A stretch of 64,000 bases of DNA from contig JAIVFH010000114.1 of NCBI GenBank assembly GCA_025765595.1, positions 36,418 to 100,417 on the forward strand, given 5' to 3'. Shown here in pieces: positions 23,120 to 35,718 of the stretch. Each line of letters starts with the position of its first letter. The first letter of the stretch is position 1. The DNA is from Obelidium mucronatum (lineage: Eukaryota; Chytridiomycota; Chytridiomycetes; Chytridiales; Chytriomycetaceae). The position numbers and the translations under genes are program-made. The notes under the pieces were generated by a model that saw only the letters and a program-made list of their open reading frames with translations, was not told where the DNA came from and did not search any database.

Positions 23120-24647
23120 ATGGCTCTCGCAAAACCAAACGACACCATTGAAATCGACGTTGCCATTATCGGCGGCGGAATCGCTGGACTGACGCTTGCA
23201 GCAGCCCTCGCAAAACAAACTGGAATCAAGGCAGTCGTGTTTGAGCAGTCGCACGAGGCCTCTTTTGGGGAAGGAACCGGGTGAGTGCTACGTCGGCTGC
23301 AGCCTCGCCCGCGCGTATTAAATTGAGCGAATGCGTCTAAAACACCAAAAATAGAGGCGCTATCGGGCTGTATGCAAATGGGCTTCAAGTACTTTGGGAT
23401 ATTGGCGAGGATCTTTTAGAGAGTGTCTGTAACCAGGGAATGCCATATGAACGCCGTCGATGGTACGAGTCTTTCCTTTTCTTTGAACATGAAGGCGTCT
23501 TACAGTCGGTTGTGGGTATAGGCTTCGTCATGATGGCACAGAATTTGCAACAGCCGATGAGACTCTCTTAATGCCTTCTCCACGCGAGGACAAGAGACTA
23601 CAGCCCATTGGAATACGTCGCTGGAAGTTTCAGAAAGAACTCTTACATTATGCCAAAAAGCTTGGAGTTTCGGTTCAATTTGGGAAGCGGTTGGAGAAAC
23701 TGGATATCTTGGAACGAAGAACACGTTTGCACTTTGTGAATAGCGAGCAATGTTTTGACGCGAAATTGGTTTTTGGAGCAGACGGTGTCAAGAGTCGCGT
23801 TCGGGAGTTTCTGTTCCCGGAAACGGAACAGCCAAGCTATACGGTGAATTCCACACTTTAGGATAATCCACAAAGAACTTATTATTTCTTTTAGGGAGTA
23901 ACAACTCTTATGGCTGTTTCGAAATCGGCATATTTGGGCCCAAATGCTCCTCCAAAACTTCGAGACGGCATCCATTTCATATCGTCAGTTACTTCAAAAT
24001 TCCATGCCTGCATGTATTCTCTGCCCAATAACGAAACAAACGTCCAAATTTACCTTCCCATGCCCGAAAACCCAGAATCTTGGGGAAAACTCAGTCCAGA
24101 AGCCATGAAAAAAGAAGCACTCGCCATGGAACAAAAACTCAGGAAGGATGGATGGAGTGAAACAGTTTATTGCCCCCTGGAAAGATCCGGAAAGTGTGAT
24201 ACGCGTTGGGCTGCGAGCGCGGCCTCCCTTAAAAAAGTGGTGTAAAGGCAAAGTCATTTTACTTGGAGATGCCGCACATCCACCTGTTCCTTACATTGGC
24301 CAAGGCGCGATGCAAGCTATTGAAGATGCTGGGGTTCTCTCGCTACTCATCCAAAGATTCTGTCCAAAAACCAACAATATGGTGGACTTTGAAGGAATTG
24401 ATGCGGTCATTGAAATTCTACGAGAAAATTCGCGTTCCGCGGTGTACCGAGGTTACTTCAACGAAGTCATACTTTGGGTGAAATGAATCAGAGACGTGCC
24501 GATTCTTGGTTGTACAATCTCAAATATGAATGGTCCATTTGGGGGCAGGTACAGCTGGAAGGGCATTTGCCGATTATGAAGCTTGGCGCTTGTTATGATT
24601 ATAAAAAGGATGTGGCGACTGTTGTGGCAAATAAATCGAAGTTGTGA
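23120..24647 (+). CDS. FAD-dependent monooxygenase (salicylate hydroxylase/zeaxanthin epoxidase type)
   Basis: Group A flavin monooxygenase. From the ATG at 23120 an exon gives the Rossmann dinucleotide motif VDVAIIGGGIAGLTLAAAL, then introns at about 23281-23354, 23464-23520 and 23848-23895. The middle part has RWKFQKELLHYAKKLGV and the second FAD/NAD(P)H motif GADGVKSRVREFLFPE. The C-terminal FAD-binding block GDAAHPPVPYIGQGAMQAIE is present. Frames change near 24170 and 24430. The substrate is unknown. A stop occurs at 24645, but it sits inside a strong donor-like GTGAGT, with an acceptor-like TATAAG at about 24717. The frame beyond it runs on into the glycosyltransferase, so the 3' boundary is uncertain. 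Confidence 0.8.
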
Positions 24648-24769
24648 GTCTGACCGACCCGCCAAAGAAACTTACCTGTCAAATCATCTAATCTACTATA
24701 ATCTAATATAATATAAGGCATGGGAATCACCTCGTATTTTGTGCTTTTCTTTCTGGCCGTAAGTTCTTG

Positions 24770-26615
24770 ATGGAGCTTCTAAAATCCGGTTTACTTTCAC
24801 ACATTCTATTTCGAATCGCTCAGAAAAAACAGTCAACCAATATCGATCTGCATTATCCAAGAACAAAAAACACCATCCCACTCGCGAAACTTAAAGCAAT
24901 CTATGCAGCTCTATCATTGGCTTGTGTCTTGATTTGCATCAATGGAATGGGGCATTTTGCAGTGACGAGCCCTCAGCATCCAATCAGACCACGCCTCCAA
25001 AATACCTTTCATCCAGACGAAACATCAAAGCCTTTGAACGAAAACGCTATCGTCACATTGTATTCCACCATCTCGGAATTGGAGAATTCATACAATGTCC
25101 AATTTGCTGATACGTTAATTCTCGCATACTCTCTGTTGCAGAGCCCAGAGACGCGTATAAAACCAAACGAAAATGTCGAATTCATCGTCGCCGTTGTAGG
25201 CGACCTCTCCAATGCCAAACGCACCTCACTCCTTAATCTGGGTGCGCGGTTGCTTTATCTTCCCGAACTTCCCTTCGCCGAATGCAACTCACAAAGCATG
25301 CTTCTCATGTTATTCGAAACTTAAATTATTTGGTATGGAAGGAGTCTTTCGAAATATCCTGTATTTGGACAGCAATATGCTTGTCCTGTAAACCCTGTCA
25401 CACCAATCTTTCAGTATGCGCAAAGATATGGCTTCCTACTTTGCCGCAGCTTCAATCGCTTGGGCTTTCTGAATCCACTTTCGACTCATCAGTAATGCTC
25501 TTCAAACCAACCCATTCTCTCTACGATGCTCTGCAAACTCTGTATGAAGAGCCAACTCTAGCATGACGACTATTACGCAGAGCAAGGGCTCTTAAATATT
25601 CACTTCAATACACGTAATACCATCCTTCAGCGGTGGAAACCGTTACCATTGCGATACAACGTTCAGCATCCGCATCTCCGAGACTCAAAGCACTTGAACA
25701 ATGCAATCCTGGTGCAGCATAACTTTTGGACAGAAAATTGCAATCACGTCCCCTGCCAACCCACATTCCAAGCCTGGCGGGATATTGTGACTGAGTTGTA
25801 TCACCACCAGGTCGAGAATATTGGGAGAAGTGACGTTGGATTTATTCCAGAAAAATTCAACGACCTTCAAACTTTGGTGAAAACTAATATGCTTGCTTCG
25901 AGGATAGTAATACACTCGCTGTTATCGGAAAGCCCCCGGAATCGGGCATTGAACAACATACGGATACCGCGAGTGAAGAGGAACAGAGACCGATACATTG
26001 AAAATTACAGTAACCTGTTCCACTTTTTTCAGGACAAGTCTGACCTGGAGATGGTGGTTTGGCAAAAGGCCTATGACGCAGAACAGTTGGTGGGGTTGTA
26101 CGATTGGATTTGGTTGCTTGATGCCGGAGACGCAATGATTATGAATGCCGATATTGATTTGAGAGTGTTGCTCGGCCGCTTGATCTTGGAAGCGGGCTAT
26201 ACCGCAGACATTGTGATTGCCAAGGATTTGAAGACTTTGAATGCAGGGTCCTTCTTTCTTCGTAGCTCAAAGTGGACGAAGGAATTTATTCTTGCTTGGA
26301 AGCGTTGGATGGATATTCCGCGAATGAATGAGCAGCATGCCATTGTGGGTATGACGGAAAAGAATGAACTGGAAATCAACAAACATATCCTTGTTGTTCC
26401 TCAATCACGCCAAAACTTATTCAATAGCTACTGTTTTGTGAGTGTTTCAGCTGCAAAATGGATCTTACTTTGTTTAATTTTTCTGTTTCTTCAAAGGGCA
26501 AGGAACCAACCTTCAAGAAGGGCGATTTTGTACTTCACGCTCCAAGCAAAGGGTACAACTACATGATTGAATGCATGGATAAGTTCAATGTTACTGAAGT
26601 AGGATTTGAATCTTA
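24770..26615 (+). CDS. Bifunctional-looking GT8-GT34 glycosyltransferase
   Basis: Type II membrane protein: a signal anchor (LKAIYAALSLACVLICING), then two glycosyltransferase domains. The first resembles GT8/glycogenin-like enzymes (ENAIVTLYS, FRNILYLDSNMLVL with the DxN/D-type metal motif, FDSSVMLFKP, EQGLLNIHF). The second (about 25820-26600) is GT34-like, of the fungal alpha-1,2-galactosyl/Mnn10 family: YDWIWLLDAGDAMIMNADID, LNAGSFFLRSSKWT, EQHAIVG, VPQSRQNLFNSYCF, an intron at about 26437-26496, and GDFVLHAPSKG. It probably acts in the Golgi on glycoprotein or cell-wall glycans. The GT8 part has three or four frame breaks in 300 bp (25300-25570), while the GT34 part is open. It could also be two genes. 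Confidence 0.68.
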
Positions 26616-26918
26616 AGTCTTGTTTGCAAGTGCAGAGTCTCGTTGTTGAATAATTGTATCTAACGTTTTGCAATCCCAAATATTATTATCATTGATAGTC
26701 TTTTTATTTCAAATATTTATTCAACTTTTCGATGTTCCAGCAGACTTTTGCGAAGGAAGCGACATTAAATAGAAGCTTTATATCAGTTTAGCATTATGTT
26801 AGGGCAGTAGGAGAGTCGCGTTAAGATTGTGTCCAAATAGTTCACCGCGTAAAAAAAGAAGCAGTGTGGTGGGCGGTTAGATCGTCTAAATAGGCTTAGA
26901 GGCCTTAATTAAAAGCAT

Positions 26919-28084
26919 TAACTCACCTGTTGCAGATACGGCTCTCCAAAAAAAAGTGCTCTCGAGTCGGCGCCGAAGCTCCAAACCATTCTGGCGCCGA
27001 AGCTCCAAAATGATTGACTCCATAAAAATAGATCTCAAACAGTCGGCGCCGAAGCTCCAAACCAAATTGACGCCGAAGCTTCAAAATGATTGACTTTGTT
27101 TGAATCACGTCTAAAATAGAAAGCGGAGTTAGAGGTCTTAAAAACAATATTTTTTGACCAACGCATCTTAACTCACCAGATACAACTCTTCAAAAAAAAG
27201 TACCCTCCAGTCGGCGCCGAAGCTCCAAACCAAATTGACGCCGAAGCTCCAAAATGATTGACTCGATAAAAATAGATCTCAAACAGTCGGCGCCGAAGCT
27301 CCAAACCAAATTGACGCCGAAGCTCCAAAATGATTGACTTTTGTTTGAATCACGTCTAAAATAGAAAGCGGAGTTAGAGGTCTTAAAAACAATATTTTTT
27401 GACCAACGCATCTTAACTCACCAGATACAACTCTTCAAAAAAAAAGTACCCTCGAGTCGGCGCCGAAGCTCCAAACCAAATTGACGCCGAAGCTCCAAAA
27501 TGATTGACTCGATAAAAATAGATCTCAAACAGTCGGCGCCGAAGCTCCAAACCAAATTGACGCCGAAGCTTCAAAATGATTGACTTTGTTTGAATCACGT
27601 CTAAAATAGAAAGCGGAGTTAGAGGCCTTAAAAGCAATATTTTGACCGAACGCATCTTAACTCACCAAATACAGTTCTCAAAAAAAAAGTACTCTCAAGT
27701 CGGCGCCGAAGCTCCAAACCATTCTGGCGCCGAAGCTCCAAAATGATTGACTCGATAAAAATAGATCTCAAACAGTCGGCGCCGAAGCTCCAAACCAAAT
27801 TGACGCCGAAGCTTCAAAATGATTGACTTTGTTTGAATCACGTCTAAAATAGAAAGCGGAGTTAGAGGCCTTAAAAGCAATATTTTGACCAACGCATCTT
27901 AACTCACCAGATACAGCTCTCCAAAAAAAAGTACTCTCGAGTCGGCGCCGAAGCTCCAAACCAAATTGACGCCGAAGCTCCAAAATGATTGACTCGATGA
28001 AAATAGATCTCAAACAGTCGGCGCCGAAGCTCCAAACCAAATTGACGCCAAAGCTCCAAAATGATTGACTTTGTTTGAATCAGC
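26919..28084. repeat. Tandem array, ~245-bp unit, about five copies
   Basis: A landmark GCGGAGTTAGAGG recurs at 27123, 27368, 27613 and 27856 (period 243-245). An older, diverged copy lies at the left edge. Each unit contains four copies of a GC-rich core (GGCGCCGAAGCTCC or GACGCCGAAGCT[CT]C), separated by AAATGATTGACT spacers and a CGATAAAAATAGATCTC spacer. On the minus strand every unit has TTTCTATTTTAG followed about 180 nt later by GGTGAGTTAAG, an acceptor and donor pair. The array occupies most of the 2.1 kb between the glycosyltransferase and the trihelix-like gene. Confidence 0.92.
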
Positions 28085-28100
28085 CGGAATTTTTTTTTTG

Positions 28101-28106
28101 GGAGGG

Positions 28107-28143
<37 letters not shown>
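28101..28143 (+). repeat. Poly-G tract
   Basis: An uninterrupted run of about 34 G (28110-28143), preceded by GGGAGGGGGA and a 10-T run. It sits directly at the right edge of the tandem array. The exact length is likely to be unreliable. Confidence 0.9.
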
Positions 28144-28326
28144 CTATGTGCGTTTGTTTGTGTATCAGAAATAAATAAATTAGACGCGTATGAGAATCAG
28201 CTTACTTTTCTTAGGCACTTCACATATGGGTTCAGAATTCAACTTTACTTGCTCCAAATAGAAGGTCTGAACAGATTCTGTCATAGGAATTTGACTGGGT
28301 TAGGAGGAATGAATACGACAAAGACA

Positions 28327-28530
28327 TTGTAACTTACCTGTGCCAAAAATTGGCCCGTCAAGTCGGTGCACGAAGCCCCAAAACCAAAGCTGGTGCGAGA
28401 AGCCCCAAAAATGATTGACTCGACGAAACGAAGCCCTGAACCAAGCTGGCGCAAAGATTGACTCAAACAGTCGGTGCACAAAGCCCCAAAACCAAAGTCG
28501 GTGCGAGAGCCCAAATGATTGACTGCCTGA
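28327..28530. repeat. Diverged unit(s) of the same repeat family
   Basis: It shares the order of motifs with the main array in altered form: GTCGGTGCACGAAGCCCC, AAATGATTGACTCGA and GTCGGTGCGAGAGCCC. The left edge again has a minus-strand donor, here CAGGTAAGTT. It is separated from the main array by about 240 bp. Confidence 0.7.
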
Positions 28531-28743
28531 GTCAAGCGAGTTTGATTGATGGAATGTTTGTTGGATGTTTTTCTTAAATAATTTTTTAGGGACGCGTTCT
28601 GTTTTCATCAATTGGCGATTTTACCAAGATAAACTTTTCAACTCACAACAACTTAGACGACGAGGTTTCCCCTGAATCATGGCTCAAATCTTTCTGCTCG
28701 GAGTATGGACCTTTCATTTGGTGGATTTGTGGAAAGTAACACT

Positions 28744-29723
28744 TCAATACGGGCACAAAAGCTTCGCAATGAGACTGTTGATCAATTGGTCTTGCTGTTG
28801 CTGGCGAAGTTTGTCCAATTCCAACCTGGCCTCCTCCAATTCAAGCTTACGACTCTGTAGATCCAGTTCCCTTGCTCGCAATCTTCGTTCCTCCATAGAA
28901 GATTCCTTGTCGGCGTGTCTATCTTCTTGAAAGGCGTCAAACAGACTTCTGGCAGTGGACTCCATTGAGGCCATCGTCTTTGCAGATGATGGGGCACGAG
29001 AGGATGACGATGGCGGCTCAGTATTCTCGTCAGTTTCATCAAGGCTTTTTTTTCGAGGGGTTTTCTTGTCTTTCAGCCGTAGGATTGCTGCCTCTCGGAT
29101 TTTAGCTCCATTCGCTTCCCTCTTTTCTGTATCCTTCTCTTTCTTTCCCTTCTTCTCTGCTTTTTCATCTTCAACTTCCTGAATCTGTAATAATAATAAT
29201 ATTAATGGTTGTTGTAGTAGATACGCAACATAAATTAAACAACAACAGCATTCCAAACCATTTCCCTGAGGTCCGTCAACAGCTGTTCACGCTCATCATA
29301 CTCTTCCTCAGTTCCCGACGCTCTCAGTGACTCCATTTCATCGGCTTTGAACTTCTTCATGAGTTCTTTGAACCGGTGTGCGCAGTTCTTTCCCGTTGCC
29401 TTCAATTCCGAAGTGGCAAACTCACACACCAAATTCACGTTACCTGCCACTCTGTCCCATGCCTCTTCTGTACGTCCATGTCCTGCACGGTAAGGCTCGA
29501 CGTTGATAATCTCCTTCAACAGAGCATTGTCGATTCGGACGTTGAAGCGGAATGCAGCCTTCCTTGACTTCGTAACTTGTACCTCCTGGTTGTCGTCATC
29601 AGAAATGACTTCAATCTGGCGCTTGCGGGTTGTGGTTGTGTTGGCGGGCTCTGCGTTGTTCATCCCGCTAACACTATTTTTTTTTCTTTGTGATTTTTTT
29701 TTATTGCAAATTTTGTTGGGCAT
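28744..29723 (-). CDS. Trihelix/Myb-SANT-like DNA-binding protein
   Basis: The start is at 29723 or at the in-frame ATG at 29663. One intron (about 29178-29261, ending TTACAG) joins the exons at DLREM and IQEVEDEK. The N-terminal 100 residues read as a Myb/SANT-like trihelix domain: LLKEIINVEPYRAGHGRTEE, AWDRVAGNVN, KATGKNCAHRFKELMKKFKA. The rest is a long charged coiled coil (EDEKAEKKGKKEKDTEKREA; RLRARELDLQSRKLELEEAR) ending DQLINSLIAKLLCPY. It is probably nuclear. The layout recalls Myb-like accessory proteins of PIF/Harbinger transposons as well as host regulators, and I cannot tell which. Confidence 0.62.
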
Positions 29724-29832
29724 TTTTCTTTGTGGCCACCACTAACACGAAAAATGAAAAATGAAAAATGAAATTTGTCGACTGCGAAACCTCTCTAATA
29801 AATGTGTTAAACTATTAAGAATAATTTTTCAT

Positions 29833-31164
29833 TTATTTCAATGCCAAACACTCAATCAACACATCTTTAAAAGATTGTGTCAATTCATTTCTCCATTGAA
29901 AAAAAGTCTCACTCGACGATTGCTGTTGAATATGATTCAAGACGCGATTGTCCTTCAACAGTGTTTTAAACACTTCCAAATGGCCCTCCTCTGCAGCCAA
30001 GTAACGAAATAAACCATTCAAATCGACCGGATTGACTCTTGTATCAGCCAAAAGAAGTTGGACAATTTCCGTGTGCCCATTCAGCACGGCACTGCGAAGG
30101 GCCGAATTCTCCAAGGCCCCAGGATTTGTTCGAGAGTCAGCCAAGAGCATACAAACAATTTCAACGCGATTATTTTGCGCCGCAAAACGAATGGACGAGT
30201 TTCCATTATGACTTGGATTCACACGAGGGTCCGTCAACAGTAGCTCCACAATTTCGTGGAATCCGTCTGAAGACGCGTTTTCAAGAGCAATGCTTTCGTC
30301 CACAGAAGGATCGACGCGTGGATCCTGCATCAGACGCTGAATCACATCAAATCTCCTGTCTTCTGTGGCGAGCCGGATCGCGTAGTTGTTTCCGGCGGCT
30401 GGATCAACACGCGGATCTTGCAATAAAAGCTCTACTACATCAAGGTGACCAAGTTCCGATGCTTTTTTGATGGCATAGTTGTCTTCCACTGTTGGATCCA
30501 AGCGGGGATCGGCCAGCAAGACACGAACGACATCCGCATTTCCCGCATTCACAGCATATTGAAGAAAGCCAGAGTCTCTTGTGGTGTTCACACGGGCATC
30601 CGCCAGCAGGAGCCGCACAATGTCTGGATGGTTGCCCTCGATGGCGCCAATGGTGGCCGCATTGTCCAGCGCGGCCGGGTCGACGCCTGGAAGCGGCAGC
30701 AGGCGCCGCACGACCCGCGCGTGGCCGAGGGCGCACATCCAGCGCAGCAGCCGGTCGCTCTGGCCGCCGACCGCAAACGCGTGCGCCAGCAGCACGCCGA
30801 CGACGGCGTCCGCGCGTGCGTCCGCCAGCGGCCAGCGGCGCGCGTCCATCAAATCAGCGCTCGCCGCGTCTGCGCCCGCCGCGTCCGCCGCCAGCGCCGC
30901 GCCGAGCACCGCCGCCTGGTGCGCCGCGGGCAGCGCCGCCCACGCCGCGCCGCGGACGCCCGCCGCGTCGAGAAACGCCCACATCGACGCCGCAGAACTC
31001 GCCGCATGCCGCCGCCGCACGTGGCGCCGCGCGAACGAAAACCGCGCAAGCACGGCGGCAAGCGTGCGGTGCGCAAGCCCGACACAAACGAGGAACCCGT
31101 CGATCGGGAGGTGGACTAGAATCTCCTGCACGACTTCCGCTGGCAGCGTCTCGAAGGCGATCAT
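29833..31164 (-). CDS. F-box and ankyrin-repeat protein
   Basis: Single exon, 443 residues. The F-box-like N-terminus FETLPAEVVQEILVHL is followed by an Ala-rich linker and about nine short ankyrin repeats from residue 150, each near 34 residues. Examples are GHARVVRRLLPLPGVDPAAL, GNADVVRVLLADPRLDPTVE, GHLDVVELLLQDPRVDPAAG and GHTEIVQLLLADTRVNPVDL. It is probably a substrate receptor for an SCF ubiquitin ligase. The first ~170 codons are extremely G+C-rich while the repeats are of ordinary composition. Confidence 0.85.
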   Translation of the reverse strand: MIAFETLPAEVVQEILVHLPIDGFLVCVGLAHRTLAAVLARFSFARRHVRRRHAASSAASMWAFLDAAGVRGAAWAALPAAHQAAVLGAALAADAAGADAASADLMDARRWPLADARADAVVGVLLAHAFAVGGQSDRLLRWMCALGHARVVRRLLPLPGVDPAALDNAATIGAIEGNHPDIVRLLLADARVNTTRDSGFLQYAVNAGNADVVRVLLADPRLDPTVEDNYAIKKASELGHLDVVELLLQDPRVDPAAGNNYAIRLATEDRRFDVIQRLMQDPRVDPSVDESIALENASSDGFHEIVELLLTDPRVNPSHNGNSSIRFAAQNNRVEIVCMLLADSRTNPGALENSALRSAVLNGHTEIVQLLLADTRVNPVDLNGLFRYLAAEEGHLEVFKTLLKDNRVLNHIQQQSSSETFFQWRNELTQSFKDVLIECLALK

Positions 31165-31266
31165 TTGTTTTTATCTGCTTTTATCGATTTATTCAATAAA
31201 TATTTACACAATTAATCACAGCAAACTCTTTGAGACGCGATGAATCAATTTATTCAATATTTACAA

Positions 31267-32642
31267 TCACAGCAAACTCTTTGGTGGAGCAGGAGGAACA
31301 GTCTTTAGCCAGTGATGCGCGAGCTCCTCCCTAGTGCAAACCCACACGCGCTCGAATCCAGAAACTAAAAGAGTCCAACGATAAAGGAATGATAAGTACA
31401 ATCAACATATATATAATAAAAAAAGGAAATACAGCACACACCATAATCCATAAACTGCTTCAAAGCTGCGATTCGGCCTGGCCTTCCCACCAATCGACAG
31501 TGCAACCCAATATTCATGAATTTGGGACTACCTCCGCTTTTCCCTTCCTCATACAGAACATCAAAAGTATTTTTGAGGTATTCAAAGAAATTTGAAGGTG
31601 CCGTAAAACCAGGTGGAACACAAAACTTCATATCGTTGGCGTCAAGTGTATAGGGAATAACCAAGTGGCTGCCCCCTTCAACATAATAAGGAATATCGTC
31701 GTTGTATGCGTCAGAGTCGTACAACAGTGGAAGCTTGAGCTTTTGGTATTCCTCGACAACAATCTAAAGTGGGCAAAACGTCTCACCTGACTGAGGGAAA
31801 TTCAAGATGCCGATTTTCATACCTGTCTGCTTCGCGGTGATATCCGACCAGTATACCATCCCACCGGGGGTTTTCCGATCGCGTTTTGAATCACCTTGAT
31901 ACACTGTTGGACATGACATCTCTCTTGTTCCTCTGTCAAGGTGGCATAATTAATCCAGCTGTTGGATGAATTTAGAAACGCTCATGCCCTGTTTTTATAT
32001 CTATGGCTATATAGTTTTTTTTTTTACCGGTAGTTGTGAGAAGCGATTTCGTGACCAGCCGACGCCATCGCCCTTACAGGTTCAGGATTTAATTCCACGG
32101 CTTTTCCAACTGCATAACAAGTGAACTTCCATCCCTTTTCTTCGAAAAGTCGCAGTATTCTCCACCTATACGAACGGCTATGATCAGAACCAAGTGCCTG
32201 GAATTACAATACGTACACTCCAGCTCGGGAACCGTACTCATACTGAGATTCCCTGATATTAAAGGAATTATTATTGGGCGGAAATGCGCTGAACATATCT
32301 TCCTTACATATTCATATCGCGTTGCGGGAGAGGTTGACCTCCAGGACACTATTTACAACAGCTCAGCCCTGTCAATAGACCATTAATCCAATACAATTTA
32401 CCAACCTCATTCAAGAAGACTTCAGAGTGACTGTCTCCGTTGAATACAGTGTTTTCTCCTCCTTCCTCATACTGTTGAAATTTTCGACCCCCGAGTTTAC
32501 TTTTACTTTTACTGTTTGCCTTCCTTAATACAGAGGTTGCGCTTACGTTGAGCACAAACGAAACAGCGATGAAGGAATCGTTCGGCCACTTGAAGTTGGG
32601 CGGGGTTCGACCATATCCTGCAAGGTCTCGTTTAGAAAACAT
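31267..32642 (-). CDS. puuE: Allantoinase, PuuE (polysaccharide-deacetylase-fold) type
   Basis: Hydrolyses allantoin to allantoate in ureide breakdown. From the ATG at 32642: RDLAGYGRTPPNFKWPNDSF, IAVSFVLN, YEEGGENTVFNGDSHSEVFL. Four or so short introns follow, and later exons give SRAGVWRILR-like residues, EIASHNY-like, YTLDANDMKFCVPPGF, LYEEGKSGG, GLHCRLVGRPGRIAALKQFM and a final exon VWVCTREELAHHW. These follow the bacterial/fungal PuuE allantoinase pattern, not the amidohydrolase DAL1 type. The start lies 20 bp from the divergent HIU hydrolase start, so the two must share a promoter. An insertion (about 25 Ser/Lys-rich residues) after the first block may be an unspliced intron or an error. 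Confidence 0.85.
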
Positions 32643-32662
32643 TTCAAAAAAAACATCATTCC

Positions 32663-33013
32663 ATGCTTGTAACTATCAGCACACATGTCTTGAACACTGC
32701 AACTGGGCTTCCAGAAGCCGGAGTCCCTCTGTCGTTGCAGAAGCTTAATGTTGGACACGCCGGGGATTGGCATGCGGTTGGGGGAGCTACTTTGACGAAT
32801 GGAGATGGGAGAATAGACAGTCCCTATAAAGTAGCTCTAGATCAGGAATCAACTACTTTCAAGCTGCGCTTTGAAACAAAGGGCGTGAGCGTGTTTTATC
32901 CATATGTTGAGATTGTTTTTATTGTGAAGGCGTTGGATTCAAAACCCCAGCAACACTTTCACATACCCTTGTTACTCTCACCCTTCGGTTATTCAACATA
33001 TCGCGGCAGTTGA
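32663..33013 (+). CDS. 5-hydroxyisourate hydrolase (transthyretin-related)
   Basis: Converts 5-hydroxyisourate to OHCU, the step after uricase. It is a single exon of 116 residues and the normal family length. It has the N-terminal signature ISTHVLNTATGLPEAGVP, a middle NGDGRID and the diagnostic C-terminal YRGS tetrapeptide just before the stop. No peroxisomal PTS1 tail is visible, since the last residues are RGS. The start codon is 20 bp from that of the divergent allantoinase, and the stop is 31 bp from the convergent allantoicase stop. Confidence 0.93.
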   Translation: MLVTISTHVLNTATGLPEAGVPLSLQKLNVGHAGDWHAVGGATLTNGDGRIDSPYKVALDQESTTFKLRFETKGVSVFYPYVEIVFIVKALDSKPQQHFHIPLLLSPFGYSTYRGS

Positions 33014-33044
33014 AAATCAAATAATAAAAATCCACTTTTTTAAT

Positions 33045-34913
<1,869 letters not shown>

Positions 34914-34945
34914 TTTTTTTTTTTTTTGGTTGTTTTTGTTTTTCC

Positions 34946-35575
34946 ATGCCACCTCGCGTGATAAAACTCGAACCACTTTCATCCAAAACATTCAATGATT
35001 TTGGAAGTGTTATAGAAGTTCCTTCTTCGGCCGACGCCACTACCATGAAATCCACTACCGCGAACCAAAGCACCGCCACAAAGTACTCACCGATATCCGT
35101 CCTCGCACAAACCTACACAACACCGAATGCACCTCGTCTCTCCCTCTTTGATTGCTCTCCCCGGAAACTATCAGGCGGTTTATTCCCTCTTCACATTATG
35201 GAGCGCCATCCCTTCACAACGCAGACTTTCTTGCCGTTAGGGCTGAGCAGCGCAAACGATCCTGATACGGCTTATCTTGTCATTGTGGCTCCTCCCAAAA
35301 AAGGAGCAGGAATCACAGAGGAAACTCCCGATATGAGTCGCGTTAGGGCGTTTCTTGCAAACGGGGGTCAAGGAGTAACGTACGGCGTTGGGGTATGGCA
35401 CAGTCCAATGGTGGTTGTGGGGAAAAACAGGGTCCAGTTTGCGGTCTTGCAGTGGGTGAATGGCGTTTCCAGAGATGAATGTACTGAATGTGAAATTGTT
35501 TCATCAGAGGCAGATGAATCAGATGGACTGGTTGTTGAGGTTCCTTCCGCGTTTGGTTTATATTCTCGATTATAA
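34946..35575 (+). CDS. DAL3: Ureidoglycolate lyase
   Basis: Splits ureidoglycolate into glyoxylate and urea, the last step of the cluster's pathway. The ATG at 34946 opens MPPRVIKLEPLSSKTFNDFG, with single-exon coding to 35575 (about 209 residues). The family blocks FPLHIMERHPFTTQTFLPLG, YLVIVAPP and VTYGVGVWHSPMVVVG are all visible. The start lies 32 bp from the divergent allantoicase start. An insertion of about 30 Ser/Thr/Ala residues follows the first block. Confidence 0.9.
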   Translation: MPPRVIKLEPLSSKTFNDFGSVIEVPSSADATTMKSTTANQSTATKYSPISVLAQTYTTPNAPRLSLFDCSPRKLSGGLFPLHIMERHPFTTQTFLPLGLSSANDPDTAYLVIVAPPKKGAGITEETPDMSRVRAFLANGGQGVTYGVGVWHSPMVVVGKNRVQFAVLQWVNGVSRDECTECEIVSSEADESDGLVVEVPSAFGLYSRL

Positions 35576-35718
35576 AAAAGTCGGAATGCATTGAATTATG
35601 TACATCATACGCGTGTGATGAATGAATGCAAAAAAACCAAATAAAAATGAAAATAAAAAAAAATAAAAAAAAAACAGAAACCCATAGCATACATTTAAAA
35701 ACATCACTTTGTCAGAAT

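Noticed and set aside
26919..28084. A CRISPR-like array
   Set aside because: Units are long (about 245 bp), the intervening parts are also repeated rather than unique, and the genome is eukaryotic.
26919..28084. A minus-strand repeat protein (…FGASAPTxWFGASAPT…)
   Set aside because: Frames of the putative exons differ between units and stops recur. I cannot support a protein, so it is kept as a repeat with splice-like signals.
30440..31250. Several long plus-strand frames rich in Arg/Pro/Ala
   Set aside because: Shadows of the GC-rich minus-strand F-box/ankyrin gene.
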